From Actinomycetes bacterium (GTDB taxonomy: Bacteria > Actinomycetota > Acidimicrobiia > Acidimicrobiales > Microtrichaceae): DNA of 37,001 nt. The position numbers were made by a program, and so were the translations under genes. The notes beneath the pieces are model-generated. The model made no database searches and was not told where the DNA came from. It was given only the letters and a program-made list of their open reading frames with translations. Where the stretch lies: NCBI GenBank assembly GCA_023392475.1, contig JAEVZA010000222.1, positions 1 through 37,001 of the forward strand, read 5' to 3'. Position 1 is the stretch's first letter. Every line of letters starts with the position of its first letter. Positions 36,638 to 37,001 of the stretch are shown piece after piece.

Positions 36638-37001
36638 TCAGCTCCCCGAGGTCTGCGTCGTCGCCGAGCCCGACGACGTCGAGCCCGAGGTGGTCGAACC
36701 CGAGGTCGTCGAGCCGGCGGTGGCCGAGCCCCACGAGTCGCGGCCGGTCGAGGACGGCGTCGTGGTGGTCGTGGTCGAGCTGCCCGTGGTCGAGGAGCCG
36801 GTGGTCGAGGAGCCGGTGGTCGAGCTGCCGGAGGTCGTCGAATCGGTCGTGCCCGAGCCCGTGGTCGACGCGGTCGCCGTGGCGCTGGTGGTGCGGTCGA
36901 TGCCCGTGAGGGCGATGGCCGCGGTGCTCCCGCCCGCCACGCAGGCCACGACGGCGGCCCCGGCGGCGAGCGCCCGCCGCCGGGGTGTGACGGTCCGACG
37001 C
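36638..37001 (-). CDS. Partial Ser/Thr/Gly-rich secreted or membrane-anchored protein (5' end outside the window)
   Basis: The frame is open to the right edge of the window, so the start is missing. The visible N-terminal part is RRTVTPRRRALAAGAAVV followed by ACVAGGSTAAIALTGI: a basic stretch then a hydrophobic stretch, like a signal peptide or membrane anchor. The rest, about 85 residues, is almost only Ser, Thr and Gly with repeats of SSTTG, encoded by degenerate 15-bp repeats around 36770-36840. Such tails are usually extracytoplasmic linkers. It ends one base before the ferric-reductase-like gene and is probably its partner. Function unknown. Confidence 0.7.
   Translation of the reverse strand, partial: RRTVTPRRRALAAGAAVVACVAGGSTAAIALTGIDRTTSATATASTTGSGTTDSTTSGSSTTGSSTTGSSTTGSSTTTTTTPSSTGRDSWGSATAGSTTSGSTTSGSTSSGSATTQTSGS

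Noticed and set aside
1..37001. tRNA, rRNA, riboswitch, insertion sequence or prophage
   Set aside because: No tRNA cloverleaf with CCA-type end, conserved rRNA segment, transposase, integrase, phage structural gene or att-like repeat was found by reading both strands; a covariance-model scan was not possible.

Overview
This is a very G+C-rich, gene-dense stretch of chromosome from an actinobacterium. The evidence is the codon use (third positions almost all G or C), frequent GTG starts, several mycobacteria-like families (a glucosyl-3-phosphoglycerate synthase, a deazaflavin/F420 Ddn-type protein, a SigG-like ECF sigma factor, FadD-type ligases) and actinobacterial TANNNT -10 boxes set for leaderless transcripts. 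A member of the Acidimicrobiia (Iamia/Ilumatobacter-like) would fit, but that is inference from overall gene character. There is no phage, integrase, insertion sequence, CRISPR array, tRNA or rRNA. No stretch longer than about 210 bases lacks a gene.

Layout. 1-5.1 kb: end of a branched-chain amino-acid-type ABC system (LivF), a carotenoid-oxygenase-family enzyme divergent from a TetR regulator across a shared operator, a threonine-aldolase-like PLP enzyme and a second TetR regulator. 5.2-10.5 kb: a FadD-type acyl-CoA ligase, an SDR, a DegT/RfbH-type enzyme whose PLP lysine is replaced by histidine, a methyltransferase with a His-rich N-terminus, and a DUF5522 protein. 10.5-15 kb: a CocE/NonD lipoprotein hydrolase, an alpha/beta hydrolase and a nitroreductase. 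15-19.8 kb: a MarR-regulated DrrAB-type exporter, an AraC regulator divergent from a VOC protein plus methyltransferase pair, and a TetR regulator. 19.8-25.5 kb: a cytochrome P450 under a palindromic TetR operator, a second VOC protein, a VanX-like D,D-dipeptidase, a solitary lipoprotein substrate-binding protein, and an epoxide-hydrolase-like protein coupled to an acetyltransferase. 25.5-31.1 kb: a Baeyer-Villiger monooxygenase, a TfoX-N protein, a second acyl-CoA ligase, an ECF sigma factor with a SnoaL tail and a divergent YCII protein. 31.2-37 kb: ten minus-strand genes, including Ddn-like, gpgS, a HiPIP-like tiny Cys protein, gluconokinase, DinB, hydrolase, SnoaL and zinc-ribbon proteins, and a ferric-reductase-like membrane protein.

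The P450, Baeyer-Villiger enzyme, two CoA ligases, SDR, several hydrolases and many one-component regulators suggest a versatile oxidative catabolism of hydrophobic (isoprenoid, steroid or aromatic ketone-like) compounds. The genes sit in many short independent units, not one pathway operon.

Two features cut across the window. Most first genes of transcription units have a TANNNT-like box exactly 6-7 nt before the start codon and no Shine-Dalgarno, whereas operon-internal genes have Shine-Dalgarno sequences or stop-start overlaps. The intergenic gaps hold many short tandem-repeat arrays (periods 14-25 bp) and one palindromic element present twice. I see no large undescribed multi-gene system; the best novelty leads are the HiPIP-like protein, the His-for-Lys DegT enzyme, the repeated palindrome and the leaderless-promoter pattern.
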